DNA of 10,032 nt from the NCBI GenBank assembly GCA_034659475.1, contig JAYEHK010000154.1, positions 1 through 10,032 of the forward strand. The letters run 5' to 3'. A program made the position numbers and the translations under genes. Each line of letters begins with the position of its first letter. Positions within the stretch are counted from its first letter, which is position 1. Of this stretch, positions 6,964-10,032 are shown piece by piece. The notes below the pieces were generated by a model that saw only the letters and a program-made list of their open reading frames with translations, made no database searches and was not told the DNA's origin. This DNA comes from JAYEHK01 sp034659475. GTDB lineage: Bacteria; Bacillota; Syntrophomonadia; Syntrophomonadales; Syntrophomonadaceae.

Positions 6964-7593
6964 ATGTATCGATATATGCATTCCATAAACTACAACGAGA
7001 TTATGATAAGAGAATTTACAGTCTTTTGCAAGCTGAATCATATAAATCTTACCGCGCTTCAACTTTATGAACAGTTCATGGATAACTTTCGTATTGAAGA
7101 CTGTGTCTGTCCAACGTGTGGAGCTAAGCACACCTGTTGTTACCATGATTCCTATGAACGCTGCCTGATTTCCTACCAGGCCGGGAAGCCAATTTATGAC
7201 CATATCAGCACACTCCGGGTGATCTGTGACTCCTGCGGGCACACCCATGCCATCCTCCCTGATACCATAATTCCTTATGGATCATATAGCATCCTGTTTA
7301 TTCTGACTGTTCTGCGTGATTACTATATCCGTTCCGGCAGCATCCGGGAAATATGTGATAAATATCAGATCGCTGTCTCAACCCTTTATTTGTGGAAACA
7401 TTTATTCCACCGGCATAAGAAACTCTGGTTGGGCGTATTGGAAGACACCGTCACACCAGCTTCGGATTTCTTGGATTTCTTAACGGATTTTTCTGTACGA
7501 GGGTTATCTTTAGGGCTGAAACATTTCTTTCTATCCCATGACTTCTCTTTTCTTCAAGGTGCCTCAAAAACTGCACGTTCGGCTTCTCCATAG
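6964..7593 (+). CDS. Zinc-binding HTH protein of the transposon (DUF6431-like)
   Basis: A 209-residue protein. Residues 47-61 contain CVCPTCGAKH and further Cys and His; residues 88-93 are CDSCGH. The paired CxxC knuckles (C49/C52 and C88/C91) predict one zinc site. A helix-turn-helix-like segment follows (about 125-147, GSIREICDKYQIAVSTLYLW), suggesting DNA binding. From memory of the family, it resembles DUF6431 proteins found beside integrase and AAA+ genes in Firmicutes; I could not search to confirm. Position and make-up (zinc finger plus HTH) recall the TniQ/TnsD target-site factors, but no sequence relationship is claimed. The start is uncertain: no good Shine-Dalgarno precedes the ATG at 6964, and ATGs at 6976 and 7003 are alternatives. 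It is the first gene of the transposon, 95 bases ahead of the integrase, and probably cotranscribed with it. Confidence 0.75.
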   Translation: MYRYMHSINYNEIMIREFTVFCKLNHINLTALQLYEQFMDNFRIEDCVCPTCGAKHTCCYHDSYERCLISYQAGKPIYDHISTLRVICDSCGHTHAILPDTIIPYGSYSILFILTVLRDYYIRSGSIREICDKYQIAVSTLYLWKHLFHRHKKLWLGVLEDTVTPASDFLDFLTDFSVRGLSLGLKHFFLSHDFSFLQGASKTARSASP

Positions 7594-7671
7594 AATTCTG
7601 CTCTTTCCGATTTACCCCTTCCACATAATTTCGGAATGGCTATCCTTCCGGTATCGTTTTATGATGCCAAC

Positions 7672-7677
7672 AGGAGG
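7672..7677 (+). promoter_or_regulatory. Ribosome binding site that decides the integrase start
   Basis: AGGAGG ends 11 bases before ATG 7689. The in-frame GTG at 7677-7679 overlaps this Shine-Dalgarno and so cannot be the start that it serves. The protein therefore most likely begins MNDKNSD. Confidence 0.75.
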
Positions 7678-7688
7678 TGATCGTCATC

Positions 7689-8753
7689 ATGAATGACAAA
7701 AACAGCGACAAATCCATCATTGAAATGGCCTATTTTCGGTTTGCCCTGATTGCTCCAGTTATCCAGGGTGTGTTTCCTGATGCCACCAAAACAGCCTATT
7801 ACAGAAGAGTGACAGCTGACAGCCTTACGCTGCCTGATGGTAGTCAGGTAAGGTATAATCCCAAAACCCTTGAAAAGTGGGAAGAATACTACAAAAAAGG
7901 TGGAATGGATGCTCTGATGCCCAAAACCCGCTCAGACAAGGGCATGACCAGAAAGCTTTCGGATACCACTACTGAAGAAATATTTAGGCTTAAGGCCAAA
8001 TATCCAAAACTCAATGCCACCCAGATTTACAACCGCCTGGTGGAAAACGGCTTCATTAAAGCTTCCCAGGTATCAGTTGCCAGTGTACAACGTTTTATCA
8101 AACGCAATGACTTGAAATCCGCTCGAAACATCAACATGAAAGACCGCAAAGCTTTCGAAGAGGAATTCTCCGGAGCCATGACTCAAGCTGATACCTGCTA
8201 CGGACCCTACATCACACAGAACGGGCAAACTCGTCGTACCTACCTGATTATGGCTATTGATGACCATTCCAGGATGATTGTGGGCGGCAGATATTTTTAC
8301 AACGACAGCGCCTACAACTTCCAGATCCTATTTAAAGAGACCGTTGCCCGCTATGGAATTCTGAATAAGTTGTATCTGGATAACGGCTCTGCCTACAAAA
8401 ACGAACAACTTTCTCTCATCTGTGGCTCTATTGGCACGGTGGAACTCCATACACCTGTCAGGGACGGAGCTAGTAAAGGTAAGGTAGAAAGAAATTTTAG
8501 AACTCTAAAGGAACGCTGGCTTTACGGGCTTGATACCAAACAGATTCATTCTATTGAGGAACTCAACCGCGAACTGGCTGATTATATCCGTAAACATAAT
8601 ACTACCGTTCACAGCACCACCAATGAGAAGCCCATCGACCGCTATATACGTGACCTGGATCGTATCAGAAAACCTAAAAGTCAGGAATGGCTGGATGAAT
8701 GCTTCATGAATCGTAAGCTGCGCAGGGTAAATAACCGCCACTGTAAGCATTAA
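7689..8753 (+). CDS. DDE integrase/transposase (TnsB/TniA/MuA-like), truncated by a frameshift
   Basis: This is the strand-transfer enzyme of the element. In the 354-residue frame, the N-terminal half has HTH regions (for example the segment with LNATQIYNRLVENGF, about 108-122, and VASVQRFIKRNDLK, about 130-143). The RNase H-fold rve core follows, with D168 (QADTCYGPYI), D231 (YLDNGSAY) and E267 (SKGKVERNF). The D231-E267 gap holds 35 residues, the classical D35E spacing, so the catalytic triad is intact. The frame then runs through VNN to 8735, after which it reads RHCKH and stops at 8751. The next frame continues from 8737 with ATVSINKDYYDAPMQFIG, which is the expected continuation of these proteins. 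Joining the two by skipping one base gives about 423 residues. The simplest reading is a 2-base deletion or 1-base insertion near 8736; a sequencing error or programmed +1 shift is possible, though no obvious slippery site is seen. Confidence 0.85.
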   Translation: MNDKNSDKSIIEMAYFRFALIAPVIQGVFPDATKTAYYRRVTADSLTLPDGSQVRYNPKTLEKWEEYYKKGGMDALMPKTRSDKGMTRKLSDTTTEEIFRLKAKYPKLNATQIYNRLVENGFIKASQVSVASVQRFIKRNDLKSARNINMKDRKAFEEEFSGAMTQADTCYGPYITQNGQTRRTYLIMAIDDHSRMIVGGRYFYNDSAYNFQILFKETVARYGILNKLYLDNGSAYKNEQLSLICGSIGTVELHTPVRDGASKGKVERNFRTLKERWLYGLDTKQIHSIEELNRELADYIRKHNTTVHSTTNEKPIDRYIRDLDRIRKPKSQEWLDECFMNRKLRRVNNRHCKH

Positions 8754-8961
8754 CAAAGATTACTATGATGCTCCGATGCAGTTTATCGGCATGAAGGTAC
8801 AGGTACGCTATCTTCCAGACCAGATGGATAAGGCTTACATATTCTATGAGGGTCAGCATTATCCCCTGCGTTTAACGGATAAGGTGGCTAACTCTAAAAC
8901 GAAACGTAATAATGGTCCTGTCATAGACTATTCAATAGCAGGAGGTAAGGTGGATGTTTAA
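8737..8961 (+). pseudogene. Out-of-frame C-terminal fragment of the DDE integrase
   Basis: Read from 8737 this frame gives ATVSINKDYYDAPMQF, then VQVRYLPDQMDKAYIFYEG and RLTDKVANSKTKRN. This pattern matches the C-terminal Mu-type transposase beta-barrel (a modified YxP residue pair, then the -VYVYxxG- strand, then the VANA-like tail). The ATG at 8776 has no Shine-Dalgarno, and a 61-residue free protein is unlikely, so I treat this as the severed end of the integrase. In Mu and Tn7 the region after the catalytic core contacts the AAA+ partner, so loss of it should disable transposition. The frame ends at TAA 8959-8961, overlapping the start of the ATPase gene by eight bases. That overlap is typical of translational coupling in the intact ancestor. 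Confidence 0.8.
8940..8945 (+). promoter_or_regulatory. Ribosome binding site of the AAA+ gene inside the integrase tail
   Basis: AGGAGG lies eight bases before ATG 8954. Because it sits inside the coding tail of the integrase, the ATPase was probably made by coupled translation. Confidence 0.75.
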
Positions 8962-9757
8962 GCATTTTTATGGCCTCTCCTTTAACCCTTTTGATAAATC
9001 CATCAGTGAAAAGGACTGCTTTATCTCAGATGACCATAAGCAGATGATTTCCCGTTTGAATTATCTCAAGGATGTCCGGGGCATCGGCGTATTTACTGCT
9101 CCGCCTGGAATGGGGAAGTCCTATGCCCTGCGGTGTTTTGCTAAGGAATTGAACCCTAATTTGTATCAGATGGTGTATATCTGCCTTTCCACTATCAGTG
9201 TATCTGAATTCTATCGCCAGTTCTGTACTATGTTAGGCATTGATGCTGGTGGACGTAAAACGGATATGTTCAAGGCTATTCAAGACCGTGTTTATTATCT
9301 CTTGAAGGAAAAGCGTAAAACGCTTCTGGTAGCTGTTGATGAAAGTCAGTACCTTAATTCGGCTATCTTTCGCGATCTTAAGATGTTAATGAATGTCAAC
9401 TATGACAGTCTCAACTGTTTTGCCCTAATTCTTGTGGGGGAGCCTTATTTGAATAATATCCTGGAAAAACCGGTCCATGAATCCCTTAAACAGCGTATTA
9501 CCGTGCATTATAACTACCAGGGTCTGTCCGCTCTGGAAACTGCCGATTATATTTATCATAAAATTGATGCAGCGGGCGGTGCCCGTTCCATTATTGATGA
9601 TGCTGCCGTTAATGCTATTGCTGGCTTTTGTCAGGGTACCCCCCGCCTAATCGACAATCTTATGACAGATGCCCTGACATTAGGTGCTCAGTTAAAAAAA
9701 CAGTCCATCGATGCAGAAACTATACTTGCTGCCAGTAATAACCAGTCCTTGCGTTAG
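8954..9757 (+). CDS. AAA+ ATPase, ExeA/TniB/TnsC-like transposition partner
   Basis: A 267-residue ATP-binding protein. It opens with FYGLSFNPFDKS, the usual start of ExeA/GspA-type ATPases, where NPF precedes the nucleotide site. Walker A is APPGMGKS (49-56), Walker B LLVAVDE (124-130, D129 and E130), a sensor-1-like strand ends in LVGEP (160-164), and SLKQR (177-181) supplies a likely arginine finger. The C-terminal part (about 190-257) is the helical lid, with GTPRLIDNL. Proteins of this group in transposons bind DNA and ATP, recruit the DDE transposase and choose the target. The general secretory ExeA role is unlikely here because the gene overlaps the integrase tail and shares its direction. 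The ATPase looks intact, unlike its partner, so it may still be made. It is followed by a terminator 43 bases after its stop. Confidence 0.88.
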   Translation: MFKHFYGLSFNPFDKSISEKDCFISDDHKQMISRLNYLKDVRGIGVFTAPPGMGKSYALRCFAKELNPNLYQMVYICLSTISVSEFYRQFCTMLGIDAGGRKTDMFKAIQDRVYYLLKEKRKTLLVAVDESQYLNSAIFRDLKMLMNVNYDSLNCFALILVGEPYLNNILEKPVHESLKQRITVHYNYQGLSALETADYIYHKIDAAGGARSIIDDAAVNAIAGFCQGTPRLIDNLMTDALTLGAQLKKQSIDAETILAASNNQSLR

Positions 9758-9800
9758 AAATGGTCTCTTGTATTTACCTGATTTAGTTCCTTGCTTTTAC

Positions 9801-9827
9801 GAGCCATGGTGTTATGCGTCATGGCTC
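9801..9827 (+). terminator. Hairpin terminator after the AAA+ gene
   Basis: GAGCCATG (9801-9808) and CATGGCTC (9820-9827) form a perfect 8-base stem with an 11-base loop, followed by ATTTTCATT. It ends the transposition operon. The U tail is interrupted, so efficiency may be moderate. Confidence 0.7.
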
Positions 9828-10032
9828 ATTTTCATTGTATATTAATATTCCTATCAAATATTTCTCAAAACTATGCACACAAGAATATGTTGTTTGCCCG
9901 CCAGTAAACTGTCACCTCGGTATTAATCTGTCGTTGATTCCCCTGCGAAAACCCCTAAAGTTTCTTAGATTAGCAGGATAAATAGCCATGAATGTCGAAG
10001 TAATATAGAGATAAACACAGCTATTTAACTGT
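9828..10032. other. Non-coding tail, expected to hold or approach the transposon right end
   Basis: I see no gene in these 205 bases. Read on the minus strand there are short CGACA or TGACA words (around 9929-9933, 9910-9914 and 9993-9997), as expected for inward-pointing transposase sites like those on the left. They lack the GCG core, however, and may be chance. The segment 9895-9914 (TGCCCGCCAGTAAACTGTCA) loosely resembles the inverted third left repeat. No terminal repeat or target duplication could be shown. Confidence 0.4.

Larger units (their letters stand above)
6658..9830 (+). mobile_element. Mu/Tn7/Tn5053-type transposon with three transposition genes (right end unresolved)
   Basis: The unit consists of an array of degenerate repeats at the left, a promoter, a zinc-binding HTH protein, a DDE integrase, an AAA+ ATPase and a terminator, with all genes in the same direction. 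This is the plan of transposons that pair a DDE transposase with an AAA+ target-selection protein (TnsB/TnsC, TniA/TniB, MuA/MuB, IstA/IstB). The left boundary is placed at the first repeat, which begins with TGT as many of these elements do. The right boundary given is the minimum: the true end should lie past the terminator, possibly within 9830-10032 or beyond the window. I found no convincing target-site duplication. The integrase is frameshifted, so this copy is probably inactive. Confidence 0.75.

Noticed and set aside
7677..7688. GTG start giving a 358-residue integrase
   Set aside because: The GTG overlaps the AGGAGG ribosome site; ATG 7689 is the start that this site serves.
8776..8961. 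Stand-alone 61-residue protein gene
   Set aside because: No ribosome binding site, and its content continues the integrase C-terminal domain in another frame; treated as a severed fragment.
6653..10024. ATAGCTGT (6653-6660) and ACAGCTAT (about 10017-10024) as terminal inverted repeats of the transposon
   Set aside because: An 8-base match is expected by chance when two regions of this size are compared, it does not extend, and no target duplication flanks it.
1..10032. CRISPR arrays, tRNA or rRNA genes
   Set aside because: No regularly spaced direct repeats with unique spacers, and no cloverleaf or rRNA-like sequence seen by eye on either strand.

Overview
The window looks like chromosomal DNA from a low-to-moderate G+C Firmicute of the class Clostridia. 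The grounds are an SH3/copper-amine-oxidase-like/AMIN/Amidase_3 wall hydrolase, an SLH-domain surface protein, AGGAGG-type ribosome binding sites and AT-rich spacers. A Peptococcaceae-like host is a guess only; nothing here fixes the genus.

Layout: (1) 38-2563 (+) encodes a large secreted N-acetylmuramoyl-L-alanine amidase. (2) 2564-3325 is a 762-base spacer without a convincing gene. It holds a terminator, a GC-rich stem-loop and a G-poor, C-rich stretch, and ends in a structured leader. (3) 3326-5959 (+) encodes an acidic 877-residue S-layer-type protein, closed by a very strong terminator at 5995-6025. (4) 6026-6660 holds a small two-span membrane protein on the minus strand (6233-6550), a 103-base imperfect hairpin just beyond its stop, and an exact 16-base direct repeat joining the gene's 3' end to the DNA past the hairpin. 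(5) From about 6658 to at least 9830 lies a mobile element of the Mu/Tn7/Tn5053 type. It has an array of four degenerate transposase-site-like repeats, a good promoter overlapping the last repeat, a leader with two stem-loops, a zinc-binding HTH protein (DUF6431-like), a DDE integrase, an ExeA/TniB-like AAA+ ATPase and a terminator.

The two large envelope genes probably act in the same compartment: one cuts and binds peptidoglycan, the other coats the wall through SLH domains. They are separate transcription units. In the transposon, the integrase would do DNA strand transfer, the AAA+ protein would choose targets and activate it, and the zinc protein may be an accessory or targeting factor.

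The integrase is frameshifted near 8736. Its C-terminal beta-barrel region, which in relatives contacts the AAA+ partner, is split into another frame, so this copy is probably inactive unless there is recoding or a sequencing error. The right end of the element could not be fixed.
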